In this document: positions 27,495 to 35,167 of the stretch, one piece after another | Layout of the letters: each line of letters begins with the position of its first letter | Numbering within the stretch: position 1 is the first letter of the stretch | Origin: a virus | Direction: 5' to 3' (one strand) | IMG/VR virus record: IMGVR_UViG_3300048592_000094 | Span: 1 to 35,304 of that record | DNA: 35,304 nt | The notes under the pieces: model-generated | What the model was told of the DNA's origin: nothing | The model's database searches: none | What the model saw: only the letters and a program-made list of their open reading frames with translations | Position numbers and translations under genes: made by a program

Positions 27495-29731
27495 CACTCA
27501 AGCCCCACTGCACGGCCAGCCTCATCGCGCCTGACCTTGCGCGTTACGCCTCCACGCTCAACGGCAACCGCACGCCCCGTCGCATCTCGGACGATGCTAG
27601 GTGTACTGGTGCGCCACTCGTCAATCACGGCGGCCTTGATGTCATCGACCATCTTCATGCGCGCGATCTGCTGCTGAGAGTCAATCTGTGCGCTCGTCTT
27701 TTGCAGTTCGATCCCTGACTGATATTCGACCTTCCAACGCTCGAACTCCAACTCAGCAGCCTTGATGCGTTCGTCAGCCTGGCGCTGGATTTCCGCCAGC
27801 TGCGCCTGAAGCTGCGCCTTGTGCTCTTGCTGGCGCGCTTCGTACTCTTGTCTGTTCTGGTCCACCTGAAGCTGCATCTGCATCCGCTCGCGCTCTAGTG
27901 CCGCGTCAGCCTGCGCCTTCTGTTGCGCCTGCTGCGCCTCGAACTGGACCTTTTGCGCTTCGGCCTGCATCCGCATCTGCTCGCGCTGCACCTCTGGCGG
28001 AACCTGAGGCTGTTGCGGCGGCGTCATAGACGGATCGCTCCAGAATTCCTCCGCGTTCTTGAAGCCGGCATTCTGCGTCAGCCGCTTCAGGGTGGCATAC
28101 AGGTTTTGCGGTTTCGCCAAACCAGAGCCTAGAGCCTGTTTCTGCTCTTGCAGGATCATCATCAGGTGCCCAAGCATCTGATCTTTGTTGCCGGTGCCGA
28201 TGCCGACAGATACCGTCATGTCCCTGCGGTGCTTCCACCCGCGCGGGTCGATCGGTATCCAGCGATTGCGCAGACGAACCATTTCCTGCTGCCGGCCATG
28301 CTTGATAGACATGGCGTGAATGATCAGCATCAGCGACTTGACGCCGGTTTCAGCAAAGACCCGCGCGATCAGTTCGATCCGCTGCTGCGACGCCGACATG
28401 ATCTGCTGGATGCCGGTCGCAGTCTTGTTCAGCGTATTGGCATCTAGACCTTGGTTGTAGCGGGTGACGCCGGTCCTGTTTTCGCGGATTGAATCGACAA
28501 GTTCAAGCGCAGCGATCAGCGGGCCGCCCTTGTCGGGGATGACTTGTTCCATCACCGCCTGCTGCGGGATGCCATCGACGCGACGGATGCCGCCCGGACG
28601 CACGACTAGCAGATCGTCCAGATTTACCCGGTTCTTGTCGACGTATACCTGTGGGTACATCGACAAATACATGTTATCGAGAAAACCGCGCATCAGGACC
28701 GTGCGGATACGCTGGAGGTCCTTCACCCAATCATGCACCGACAGCCCGATATGCTCGTGCGGCATCCGGCTAGGACACAGGCTTGCAACCGGGATCAGGT
28801 CGTCTTCTTCGTTCTCCAGGATCGTCGACCCAACGACCACCAGCCGGCGCAATTCGGCGACGCCGTCGCCGTCCTCGTCGAACCGCATCCATGCATAACG
28901 CACCCGCACACGGCGGGTAGCAGGATCGGCTTCGATCTCGTCGCGACCAAAATCGTCGCCGTAGTCAACCGCTCTAAGCTCCTCCTCAAAGCGATCGTCC
29001 TCGCTGTCCGACGCATCGCTGATGTTGTCGTCTATCTCGTAGCCCATTTCCCGCAGTTGCGAGATGGTGCAGTAATCGACGACTTCGAGGAACGGGCAGC
29101 CGTCGAAATGCATGTGCGGCCAGTCCGGCGCCACCATTACACGCTCTGGAGGGATGTTGACGGTCTCGACGCACGAATACTCGCGCACCTGGCGCACCGC
29201 GACATCGTGCACGGTATAGGGCGCCCCAGTCTGGTCGATCGTCGTCTGCTGTGAGTGCTCCTCGACCTCGGCGCCTTCGGACTGCATCACGAGCGCCACC
29301 TCGTCGTCCGTCAGCCCGCGATAGCGCTCCAATTCGTGTTCGCGTTTGGTGACGGCCCGGACCAGGACATACCCGGTACGCTGCAACAATGCGTCGTGAA
29401 ACCAGTCATGAAGAACTAGGAAACCCTGATTCTTCGTCATCAAGACGTAGTTGCAATACTCTGTCTCTTGCGCAGCTTGTTCTTCGTCTTCGGGGCCAAA
29501 CGGCTCGAACGAAACGACCTCATCGCTTGCCGCGAAGATCTTGAGAAGCGACGGCTTGATCCATTCGATAGTGTCTGCGACATCGCGCATCACGACCTTC
29601 GACCGATGTTCTGTCTCGTCTCCATACGGGCGGCCAAGGTAAGCATCAATGGCGTCCCGGCGCTCTTCGTCGAGCTCACCCCGAGACTGCGCGACGCGCT
29701 CCTGATACGCTAGGGCTGCGAGGATGTCCAT
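27494..29731 (-). CDS. portal protein
   Basis: A 745-residue protein, ATG 29731 with AGGAAAG upstream. The N-terminal half has IDAYLGRPYGDETEHRSKVV and DTIEWIKPSLLKIFAASDEV, typical of long podovirus portals (SU10/P22-like). DEDGDGVAELRRLVVVG and PHEHIGLSVHDWVKDLQRIR follow, then a conserved TGVTRYNQGLDANTLNKTATGI segment. From about 565 to 690 a Gln/Glu/Ala-rich coiled coil extends the C-terminus, perhaps a barrel inside the head. Twelve copies would form the DNA channel that the terminase docks on. Its gene follows terL directly. Confidence 0.9.
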   Translation of the reverse strand: MDILAALAYQERVAQSRGELDEERRDAIDAYLGRPYGDETEHRSKVVMRDVADTIEWIKPSLLKIFAASDEVVSFEPFGPEDEEQAAQETEYCNYVLMTKNQGFLVLHDWFHDALLQRTGYVLVRAVTKREHELERYRGLTDDEVALVMQSEGAEVEEHSQQTTIDQTGAPYTVHDVAVRQVREYSCVETVNIPPERVMVAPDWPHMHFDGCPFLEVVDYCTISQLREMGYEIDDNISDASDSEDDRFEEELRAVDYGDDFGRDEIEADPATRRVRVRYAWMRFDEDGDGVAELRRLVVVGSTILENEEDDLIPVASLCPSRMPHEHIGLSVHDWVKDLQRIRTVLMRGFLDNMYLSMYPQVYVDKNRVNLDDLLVVRPGGIRRVDGIPQQAVMEQVIPDKGGPLIAALELVDSIRENRTGVTRYNQGLDANTLNKTATGIQQIMSASQQRIELIARVFAETGVKSLMLIIHAMSIKHGRQQEMVRLRNRWIPIDPRGWKHRRDMTVSVGIGTGNKDQMLGHLMMILQEQKQALGSGLAKPQNLYATLKRLTQNAGFKNAEEFWSDPSMTPPQQPQVPPEVQREQMRMQAEAQKVQFEAQQAQQKAQADAALERERMQMQLQVDQNRQEYEARQQEHKAQLQAQLAEIQRQADERIKAAELEFERWKVEYQSGIELQKTSAQIDSQQQIARMKMVDDIKAAVIDEWRTSTPSIVRDATGRAVAVERGGVTRKVRRDEAGRAVGLE

Positions 29732-29865
29732 TTATCGTCTTTCCTCGGCCGTCCTGGGCCGCGCTTTGGCTGGGTTCGCTGCTGCTCTTTCAGGGCTTCT
29801 ATGATGCGCTCTAGTCGCTCTAGTCGCGCCTCTATCCGTCTCGCCCAGCTGGATATATCGATCAT
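29710..29865 (-). CDS. 51-residue coiled-coil protein with an AT-hook-like tail
   Basis: ATG 29865 overlaps the terL stop (ATGA), and the stop at 29710 overlaps the portal start by 22 bases. Residues 5-32 are a charged coiled coil (ARRIEARLERLERIIEAL), followed by KRGPGRPRKDDK, which resembles an AT-hook for minor-groove DNA binding. The bases of this tail also carry the portal's ribosome binding site. A packaging-related DNA-binding role is possible but unproven. Confidence 0.65.
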   Translation of the reverse strand: MIDISSWARRIEARLERLERIIEALKEQQRTQPKRGPGRPRKDDKWTSSQP

Positions 29866-31130
29866 ACTATTGCCAGATCAGTAGGATACAAGTCTTTCTG
29901 TCCGCCCCACTCCTCATTTGACAGGCGGTCGGCCACCAGCGCCAGATATCGCAGCGCATCCGCCCCGTGGCTGGCGTCGTCGTGCACCGGCTCGCCCGTG
30001 CGCTTTCCATCGGCAGAGATGTGTCGCCGGTACCGCTTGAGTGCGTTCATCCACTCGTCGCAGCCCTTATCGACCCACAGGCGCGGGAATAGGTCTCTGG
30101 TGTATTTGATGCCGGCCTCGACGCTATCGCCCGGGACAATCTCTACCTGGCGCCCTAGGGCGCGCACGATCTGCTCAGGAGACCGACCGCCCGCGGCCTT
30201 GCTCTTGGCCCGCGCATCGTGCGGCATCCAATCCTTGCCCCACCTGTACGGCAGCTTTCGCAGTGCGGCCACATCGTCATCGTAGGTCGCGTACTGGCTG
30301 ATGTGCGCGCCGATGATCCTGATCTCGCTCGCCGCGCGCTGCACCAACAGGACAACTGTCTGATCTGACCAGCCGAGATCCCAGACAGTGTGGACCTTGA
30401 GCATCGGATCGTAGGACACCGACGTAAACCGATTCTCGCGCAGCAATCGGTCGATCTCGTTTGCATAGATGGCGCCCTCGACCGCCGCCCTCGGCTGCCC
30501 CTCCCAGATGTTCGCGTAACTGATCGGGTCGCGCGACTGCATGTGCAGCCGTTCCGACTCTAGCTCCGGCGGAAACCATGGGTTGTCGTGATAGTTGACG
30601 CTGACGACCCAGCTGTCCGATGGCGGGTCGAGAATCAGCCGCTGATAGGTCTCGTCCGTGTCTAGCTCAGGGTTAAGCGTGACCCATATCTCACTGCCGG
30701 GCTTACGAATGGTCGGGATCAGCACGTCCCAGGATCGTTTGGTGACGACGTGGGCCTCTTCCACCCAGCAGATATCGACGCCCTCGAACGATTTCATGTT
30801 CGCCACGCCCTGCTGACGGATGCCAGCAAAGACGAACTCCGACCCGTTGCGCCCGAGAATCTTCGTCTCTTGCACCTCGAAGCGGTCAGACAGCCCGAGA
30901 AGCTCTATCTGATCCTTCAACAGCCGGTGCACCGACTCTTGAATGGATTTCTGCGTCTCTCGGGCGCACAGCACCCGGATCGGCTCTGCTGCGGCCTTTG
31001 CGACTAGCGCCCTTGCAACGCTCCACGACTTCGCGCTCCCGCGGCCGCCATAGAGTACCTTGTACCGCTTCGGCCTGAATAGCGGCAGCAGCTTTACGGG
31101 GATATCAACCCTGATCTGCGGCGATGCCAT
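29862..31130 (-). CDS. terL: terminase large subunit
   Basis: A 422-residue packaging motor of the Terminase_3/XtmB type. The ATPase half has Walker A GGRGSAKS (28-35), Walker B VDICWVEE (118-125) and the coupling motif TLNP (151-154). The nuclease half has WDLGWSD (D251), HDAR (D305) and HDDASHGADALRY (383-395), the acidic RNase H-like site that cuts concatemers. Length is normal for the family. ATG 31130 lies within the small-subunit gene, a 26-base overlap. The stop overlaps the 51-residue gene that precedes the portal. Confidence 0.95.
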   Translation of the reverse strand: MASPQIRVDIPVKLLPLFRPKRYKVLYGGRGSAKSWSVARALVAKAAAEPIRVLCARETQKSIQESVHRLLKDQIELLGLSDRFEVQETKILGRNGSEFVFAGIRQQGVANMKSFEGVDICWVEEAHVVTKRSWDVLIPTIRKPGSEIWVTLNPELDTDETYQRLILDPPSDSWVVSVNYHDNPWFPPELESERLHMQSRDPISYANIWEGQPRAAVEGAIYANEIDRLLRENRFTSVSYDPMLKVHTVWDLGWSDQTVVLLVQRAASEIRIIGAHISQYATYDDDVAALRKLPYRWGKDWMPHDARAKSKAAGGRSPEQIVRALGRQVEIVPGDSVEAGIKYTRDLFPRLWVDKGCDEWMNALKRYRRHISADGKRTGEPVHDDASHGADALRYLALVADRLSNEEWGGQKDLYPTDLAIV

Positions 31131-31413
31131 TGACGACCAGTGTCACGCCGTGCTGTATCGGACCGCCATTCTCGCCGACATGCTCCGTGCGGGCCAACTT
31201 GGGCGCCGCGTACTCTGCGAGCCTTGCCATTAGGTCTAGCGCCTTGCCTGGGTCTGGCTTGATATCGCCACCGCCCTCGGCCACCAATGTAAGCCACCTG
31301 CCGACGTTCTGTGCGTTTTCTTCCAACAGGCGGCGCACGGTCTCGCGGAATTCCGCGTTGATCCTGTTAGGTGTCCCGGCTGCCCGCCCGCCGTATTTCA
31401 CGCCCTTCGGCAT
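31105..31413 (-). CDS. terS: probable terminase small subunit
   Basis: A 102-residue protein directly upstream of and overlapping terL. The N-terminus, KGVKYGGRAAGTPNRINAEF, is a GGRxxGTxN-type DNA-binding arm. A helix (RETVRRLLEENAQNVGRWLT) and LDLMARLAEYAAPKLARTEH follow, as in small DNA-recognition subunits of phages. Identification rests mainly on gene order and the N-terminal motif. ATG 31413 is preceded by AGGA at 10 bases. First gene after the probable late promoter. Confidence 0.75.
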   Translation of the reverse strand: MPKGVKYGGRAAGTPNRINAEFRETVRRLLEENAQNVGRWLTLVAEGGGDIKPDPGKALDLMARLAEYAAPKLARTEHVGENGGPIQHGVTLVVNGIAADQG

Positions 31414-31459
31414 TGCGATCTATTCCTAACTAGTATTGTGCGCGTTGTTAGCACACACT

Positions 31460-31484
31460 CACTTGTCCAAGTGTCCGAATTATA
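31460..31484 (-). promoter_or_regulatory. probable late promoter with operator
   Basis: On the minus strand an exact TATAAT (31484-31479) overlaps the stop codon of the VRR-NUC gene. Five bases downstream is the perfect palindrome CACTTG-GA-CAAGTG (31473-31460), placed where a repressor would cover the transcription start. No -35 match is visible, so an activator may be needed. A second inverted repeat TGTGC/GCACA lies at 31437-31455. It would drive terS, terL and the structural genes. Confidence 0.55.
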
Positions 31485-31755
31485 GGCAGTTTATCGCCCG
31501 TAGTGCGCTCTCCACGCTATTGACCGTTGCCACCGGCCCGCCTCGCCATGTTGACATGAATTCGCTTTGCACTTTCGTCAGTGCCTGCTTACTAGGCGCC
31601 TTGTCGCCGTCTTTGACCTCGACGATCAAGGTTCGCCCACGGTATCCGACCAGTAGGTCAGTCGGTAGCTTGATGATGTAGACCGATGCGCCTGCGTCTC
31701 TTAGTGCCCTGACGATTGAGGCTTGGTTAGCGTCCGTACGGGCTGCGCGTCTCAT
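31480..31755 (-). CDS. VRR-NUC-like nuclease (Holliday-junction resolvase type)
   Basis: A 91-residue single-domain PD-(D/E)xK nuclease. RTDANQASIVRALRDAGASV opens the fold, then TDLLVG (D33) and IVEVKDG (E46, K48) give the catalytic D-ExK set. LTKVQSEFMSTWRGG is the usual VRR-NUC C-terminal helix. Such small proteins cleave branched DNA. With Erf and the Ref-like protein it fits a phage recombination pathway or resolves concatemer branches before packaging. It is the last gene before the late promoter. Confidence 0.85.
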   Translation of the reverse strand: MRRAARTDANQASIVRALRDAGASVYIIKLPTDLLVGYRGRTLIVEVKDGDKAPSKQALTKVQSEFMSTWRGGPVATVNSVESALRAINCL

Positions 31756-31988
31756 GCATCACCTGGCCACGGTCTAGCTTTGGGCGTCGCTGGCGCTGGC
31801 TGATACTTCTCGGCATCGCTTACCGGGATGCGGGCATTGCAGTCCAGCCATAGGGGAGCGGTGCGGGTCAGGAGGAAATCGCTTACCGAGCCCATGTCAG
31901 GCACCGGGGATGTGTAGCGTAGGCATGTTTCCTTGACGGCGCACACTCCGGCCGGGCGGCATCTGGTGACGTCGGCGGGCAGGGTCAT
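31752..31988 (-). CDS. small cysteine-containing protein, unknown function
   Basis: A 78-residue protein coupled by 4-base overlaps on both sides. The N-terminus has spaced cysteines (VTRCRPAGVCAVKETCLRYT), a possible metal site. The middle holds FLLTRTAPLWLDCNARIPVS, and the tail is Pro-rich. No known family recognised. Genes before and after encode nucleases, so a DNA-metabolism role is a reasonable guess. Confidence 0.65.
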   Translation of the reverse strand: MTLPADVTRCRPAGVCAVKETCLRYTSPVPDMGSVSDFLLTRTAPLWLDCNARIPVSDAEKYQPAPATPKARPWPGDA

Positions 31989-32254
31989 GCCATCAACCGC
32001 CGCAGGGTGACGTTAAGCGCCGCCAGTTCGTCCATCTTACGCACCCTCCACGCGAGTTTCTCGCCGTGCCAGCCTAGTTTAGTCCCTTGGTGGCAGTCTT
32101 TGCACAGGGCAATTGTCGTGAAGTGCTGCCCTTGGTTGATGTGGTGCGCGTCCGATGGGCCTGGGGCGTCGCAGATCGAGCAGGGCAGCTCCTTGACGGC
32201 TGCCAGGTGTTCGCGCTCTTGCTTTGTGATGGGAGACTGGTTCTTGCTCCTCAC
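31985..32254 (-). CDS. Ref-like RecA-dependent nuclease (HNH type)
   Basis: An 89-residue protein if GTG 32254 is used, which shares the GTGA overlap with the gene before; GTG 32302 is an alternative adding 16 residues. CSICDAPGPSDAHHI (C25, C28, H37, H38) and LCKDCHQGTKLGWHGEKLAW match the zinc-HNH domain of P1 Ref, which makes targeted cuts at RecA-formed D-loops. The helical tail (MDELAALNVTLRRL) is also typical. With the VRR-NUC gene it makes a recombination nuclease pair. Confidence 0.8.
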   Translation of the reverse strand: MRSKNQSPITKQEREHLAAVKELPCSICDAPGPSDAHHINQGQHFTTIALCKDCHQGTKLGWHGEKLAWRVRKMDELAALNVTLRRLMA

Positions 32255-32583
32255 CTTGTGCCTCGATCCATCGCCCTTGCCGAACTTTCCATCGACCGCC
32301 ACACCTCGACCGCAGCCTGATCCGAGACCATCCGCCAGCGCAGTTGCTCCTCTGCCTGCACCGCGTGCCGTAGTGCCTCTAGGTGTGCCACATAGTCAGG
32401 ATGCGCGTAGGCTTCCCGCTCCTGTGCGCCTATGGCCGACTCTTCGCACTCTTTCATAAGCCTTGCCTTCAGGCTTTTGCGGAATTCCTCTAGGTAGATC
32501 CTGTCTGCCTTGGATTGCGCCAGCTTAGGCGCCGTCTCCCACATGCGGGCTAGGTGCTTTTGCGGGTCTATGGGTTCGGTCAT
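32251..32583 (-). CDS. conserved-looking helical phage protein
   Basis: A 110-residue protein; ATG 32583 overlaps the previous stop (ATGA), and the frame upstream is a shadow. It is all helical: ADRIYLEEFRKSLKARLMKE, AQEREAYAHPDYVAHLEALR, then AEEQLRWRMVSDQAAVEVWR. The motif order recurs in small phage proteins beside Ref-like nucleases; function unknown to me. Its place between winged-helix and nuclease genes suggests DNA metabolism. Confidence 0.7.
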   Translation of the reverse strand: MTEPIDPQKHLARMWETAPKLAQSKADRIYLEEFRKSLKARLMKECEESAIGAQEREAYAHPDYVAHLEALRHAVQAEEQLRWRMVSDQAAVEVWRSMESSARAMDRGTR

Positions 32584-33056
32584 GCCAGATCCCACACGCT
32601 CACCGGCCCACGGATAGGCAGCGTGGCCCACTCTCCGGCCTTGCGCCATATCTGAACCGGTTCGTCTTGCATTGAACGCTCGACGCTCGGGCGCTTGATC
32701 CAGTCGTCAGACCGGCCGCGGCGGGCCAAAAACGCACGGACAGCGTGCGCCCCCTTGCGCTTTGCTGACTCTAGATGCCGAGCGTCTATCAAGTATGTGA
32801 TCACTTCGACTCTATCCAACGTACACCACACTGCATAGTGTGATTCTCCGACCTTGCCGATCAGCCCTAGGTTCTTCATCGCGCGCAGCTTCGACCCTAC
32901 GGTATTGTGAGCCTGCCCGACCTCAATGGCTATGTCCTTGGCTGACACGCCAGTCTCCGCATACTCGATCAAACGCAGTATTTCCTTGTCCGATGCGTCC
33001 ATTTGCCCGGACGTGTATTTCTTGGTCAGTTTCTCGCAGTAAGCGCGGCTGCCCAT
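32580..33056 (-). CDS. winged helix-turn-helix protein
   Basis: A 158-residue protein. ATG 33056 is preceded by GGAGT at 7 bases; the longer frame upstream overlaps another gene. DASDKEILRLIEYAETGVSA, then DIAIEVGQAHNTVGSKLRAM and NLGLIGKVGESHYAVWC form a complete winged-helix DNA-binding domain. A C-terminal region with RKAGEWATLPIRGPVSVWDL is like the tails of other phage winged-helix proteins. It may regulate the leftward operon or the late promoter. It overlaps the 3' end of the gene before by 31 bases. Confidence 0.75.
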   Translation of the reverse strand: MGSRAYCEKLTKKYTSGQMDASDKEILRLIEYAETGVSAKDIAIEVGQAHNTVGSKLRAMKNLGLIGKVGESHYAVWCTLDRVEVITYLIDARHLESAKRKGAHAVRAFLARRGRSDDWIKRPSVERSMQDEPVQIWRKAGEWATLPIRGPVSVWDLA

Positions 33057-33727
33057 GGGCGCGACTCCTGGCTGTTGACGACTTGGGGGGCTTGCTTGGC
33101 TTTCCACCGCCCATTCGGGTCTGCGCTCGGGCACTTCGTGATCTTGAGCCCTTTCGGGATGATCGCCGGAGCGGTTTTGTCGAGTCCGGTGTTCGCCGCA
33201 CGGATGGTCGTCGTCTTTGGCGGACTAATCGGATCGCACCCTGCGATGTACCAGTACGCCGGAGAGTTCTTCGTGCCGTCCCACAGCCTGACGATCAGGC
33301 CGGCCACTCGCGCGGCTTGGATGCGGTTTAGGACCGACCCGCGTGACATGCCCATCTTCTCGGCCAAGTCAGCGGTGTTGATGCCTTGCCGCCCTGCGCT
33401 CCTGATGATCGCTAGGCATTTGTCCGCGATGGGCGCGGCCTTCGCTTGCTTGGACTTTGCGACCTTCGGAGCCGGGACGAACGGGTAGCGATGCGCTTTC
33501 GCCGCGTCCGTGTACTGCGCCAGCCAGTAGCGCGCCGGACGGTTACCGTTGGCCTGCACGGACTTGATGATCTCGCCCGAGTGCCGCAGGGTCTCGATAT
33601 GGTGCTGTGCTGCGCCGTGCGTCAGGCCCAGCAGCTTGCCGAGTTCGTGCGTGTCGATGCCTTTTTCCGCGGCCGCCTCGAAGTGCCCCACTACCTCCGC
33701 GCGCCTGCTGTTTAGTCCGCCAGTCAC
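33026..33727 (-). CDS. protein with two winged helix-turn-helix domains
   Basis: A 233-residue protein starting with GTG 33727 in a GTGA overlap; a longer open frame runs upstream but overlaps the Cys-rich gene. The first domain (residues 5-70) has GIDTHELGKLLGLTHGAAQH and HIETLRHSGEIIKSV. The second (about 100-165) has GINTADLAEKMGMSRGSVLN and RIQAARVAGLIVRLW with AYWYIAG. Tandem winged helices suggest a transcription regulator or replication-initiation helper. A basic linker lies between them. Confidence 0.75.
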   Translation of the reverse strand: MTGGLNSRRAEVVGHFEAAAEKGIDTHELGKLLGLTHGAAQHHIETLRHSGEIIKSVQANGNRPARYWLAQYTDAAKAHRYPFVPAPKVAKSKQAKAAPIADKCLAIIRSAGRQGINTADLAEKMGMSRGSVLNRIQAARVAGLIVRLWDGTKNSPAYWYIAGCDPISPPKTTTIRAANTGLDKTAPAIIPKGLKITKCPSADPNGRWKAKQAPQVVNSQESRPWAAALTARN

Positions 33728-34008
33728 TTGATGCCTTTCACGATCTTGTGCCCCTTGAGAAAGTCCTTCCCGAACTCTGCGATGAGTTGCATCCGGTATG
33801 TCCGGCTCATCGTTCCCGCCTTCTCGCTCGCCCAGAATGCCGGGCCGTTGCGCATGTCCCTCAGCCGGCAGTGTCGGCAATACCGGTTGACCACTCCGGG
33901 TGGGCATTTCGACGGGTCCGCACAGTCGCTCGACGGGATTTCGTCGATCAACGGCAAGGTAGTTGGCGCATCCGTTCCTTTTCGCACAGAAACCCCCCAT
34001 ACAGGCAA
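33724..34008 (-). CDS. cysteine-rich small protein, possible zinc binder
   Basis: A 94-residue frame. TTG 34008 sits directly against the previous stop (TGATTG); GTG 33987 is another possible start. Four cysteines in DCADPSKCPPGVVNRYCRHC plus a basic tail (MSRTYRMQLIAEFGKDFLKG) suggest a small zinc-binding, nucleic-acid-contacting protein. A competing frame (ATG 34012) is open on the same bases, but its composition is poor, and the Cys pattern favours this one. Confidence 0.6.
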   Translation of the reverse strand: MPVWGVSVRKGTDAPTTLPLIDEIPSSDCADPSKCPPGVVNRYCRHCRLRDMRNGPAFWASEKAGTMSRTYRMQLIAEFGKDFLKGHKIVKGIK

Positions 34009-34356
34009 TCATGCAACTCGCCTCAGCGTTGCCAGTTTGGCGCGCACCTCGTCAGGCATCGGCGCAGCGCGCGCCTTCTCTGCCTGGCGCTCTGCGCGCT
34101 CCCTAGCCGCGTACTGCTCCTTAGTCTCTGGCGCTCGCTCAATGCACCGATCCTTTGCCGGGAACACACCACGCCAGCAGCAGAACGTAGATTGATCGAG
34201 AGATGCGTTCGGGTCGTGACCCTTGTCCTTCAGCTCCTGGAGGTTACGCAGCAGAGACACGGCGGCTCGCTTGGTAAGAGGTTTCTTGATCGCGCGCCTC
34301 ATCTCGACATAGCCGTCCCAGGCTTCGGGGTCTATGTAGGCGGGGAGTGGGATCAT
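34009..34356 (-). CDS. replication-protein-tail-like domain
   Basis: A 115-residue protein; ATG 34356 overlaps the previous stop (ATGA). IDPEAWDGYVEMRRAIKKPL and SLLRNLQELKDKGHDPNASL followed by DQSTFCCWRGVFP match the short domain usually found at the C-terminus of phage replication initiators (for example O-like proteins). Here it stands alone, followed by a charged tail. It could be a split replication factor or an accessory that binds the helicase. No origin repeats were recognised nearby. Confidence 0.7.
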   Translation of the reverse strand: MIPLPAYIDPEAWDGYVEMRRAIKKPLTKRAAVSLLRNLQELKDKGHDPNASLDQSTFCCWRGVFPAKDRCIERAPETKEQYAARERAERQAEKARAAPMPDEVRAKLATLRRVA

Positions 34357-34562
34357 GCCTTCACCACCCGCCAAGTCGTCAGCTTCTGATCGCCGAGCCA
34401 ACGCTGGCCCTTGACCAGCTTCTCATCGTGCCGCAGGCCTTCCACAATTCTTCTCCAGGGACTTGTGGATACCCCATGAGCGAGCATCTCCATGTACGTG
34501 TGCGGTCGCTTCTTGAGCGCGATGATGAGGCACCGCCCTTGCGTGGCGTATTTGTTTGCCAT
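34353..34562 (-). CDS. small helix-turn-helix-like phage protein
   Basis: A 69-residue protein; ATG 34562 is preceded by AGGAGAG. HTYMEMLAHGVSTSPWRRIV and LRHDEKLVKGQRWLGDQKLT form a short winged-helix-like unit ending TTWRVVKA. This pattern is common in small phage proteins near replication genes. It is one of four DNA-binding-type proteins in this operon. The 35-base gap before it holds an inverted repeat CTAGTG/CACTAG (34571-34576, 34596-34601) and a run of T on this strand. Confidence 0.65.
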   Translation of the reverse strand: MANKYATQGRCLIIALKKRPHTYMEMLAHGVSTSPWRRIVEGLRHDEKLVKGQRWLGDQKLTTWRVVKA

Positions 34563-34597
34563 CTTCTCTCCTAGTGTAAAAAACCCCGCCTCGCTCA

Positions 34598-34852
34598 CTA
34601 GTCCGGCAACTGCGGATTGCGGGGAGGAACGCTCTCAGCGAGCGAAGGCACGGCATCGCTGCCGCCAGTGGGGGAAACCTGATCCAGCCCGGTGAGGTTT
34701 CGAAGCTGGGAAACCGCGTCCATCAGCAGCCCGGCAGCGCCCGTCATCCGATCCTTGCGCATGGCTCCGGCCATGCACTCAAGTTGAATGCACAGGCCGG
34801 CGACCTCTTGCTGTCGCTTGAGCGCGGCTTTGATCACTCGATCTTTGTCCAT
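34598..34852 (-). CDS. small helical protein, unknown function
   Basis: An 84-residue protein; ATG 34852 overlaps the previous stop by one base (TGATG). It is helical (DRVIKAALKRQQEVAGLCIQ, then MTGAAGLLMDAVSQLRNLTG) with a Pro/Ser-rich tail (SLAESVPPRNPQL). No motif recognised. Second complete gene of the leftward early operon. Confidence 0.65.
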   Translation of the reverse strand: MDKDRVIKAALKRQQEVAGLCIQLECMAGAMRKDRMTGAAGLLMDAVSQLRNLTGLDQVSPTGGSDAVPSLAESVPPRNPQLPD

Positions 34853-35070
34853 CAGAAGCACGTTTCGCAGAGTTCGCAGGCGCGCTGGTAGGTGTCGCTG
34901 CACACTCCGCTAACGTGCGAAATGGCGTGCAGCGCGCGGCCTGCCGCGTAATCGTACCTGCCATCTGCCATGCACTTTTCGGCGTCTGCCAAGCACAGCG
35001 CGGCGCTTTCGTTCAGCGGGTTGACCATGTGGATAATCTGCTGTGCGACTTCTTCGGTGATGTTGCGCAT
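34852..35070 (-). CDS. small Cys/Ala-rich helical protein
   Basis: A 72-residue protein; ATG 35070 has GGGAG at 6 bases. Helical and TPR-like in its middle (NESAALCLADAEKCMADGRY, then DYAAGRALHAISHV) with five cysteines, three of them close to the C-terminus (CELCETCF). It is the first complete gene after the leftward promoter. Function unknown. Confidence 0.65.
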   Translation of the reverse strand: MRNITEEVAQQIIHMVNPLNESAALCLADAEKCMADGRYDYAAGRALHAISHVSGVCSDTYQRACELCETCF

Positions 35071-35094
35071 GTCTTGCTCCCGGTTGATGGCTCA

Positions 35095-35123
35095 ATCATC
35101 GGTCGGGCTTGTCTGCTTGTGAA
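35095..35123 (-). promoter_or_regulatory. probable leftward early promoter
   Basis: On the minus strand TTCACA (35123-35118, 5 of 6) and GATGAT (35100-35095, 4 of 6) are spaced by 17 bases, 24 bases before the ATG at 35070. The CTAGGG palindrome at 35139-35124 touches the -35 box, the same arrangement as at the rightward promoter (166-196). Confidence 0.55.
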
Positions 35124-35139
35124 CTAGGGCAAACCCTAG
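35124..35139. promoter_or_regulatory. palindromic operator-like site upstream of the leftward promoter
   Basis: CTAGGG-CAAA-CCCTAG is a perfect 6-base dyad. On the minus strand its centre reads TAGGGTTTGCCCTA, close to the copy at 1184-1198. It adjoins the -35 box of the leftward promoter and pairs with the site at 166-182. Confidence 0.6.
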
Positions 35140-35167
35140 GCTTTGGTGTTATGCGGCAGATGTGCGC

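Noticed and set aside
33728-34012. Extension of the tandem winged-helix protein upstream to ATG 34012
   Set aside because: The upstream part has poor protein-like composition and overlaps the Cys-rich frame 33724-34008; the GTGA overlap at 33727 gives a better start.
33607-34389. 260-codon plus-strand frame across the leftward regulatory genes
   Set aside because: It is antisense to several tightly coupled minus-strand genes and has Arg/Ser/Pro-rich shadow composition.
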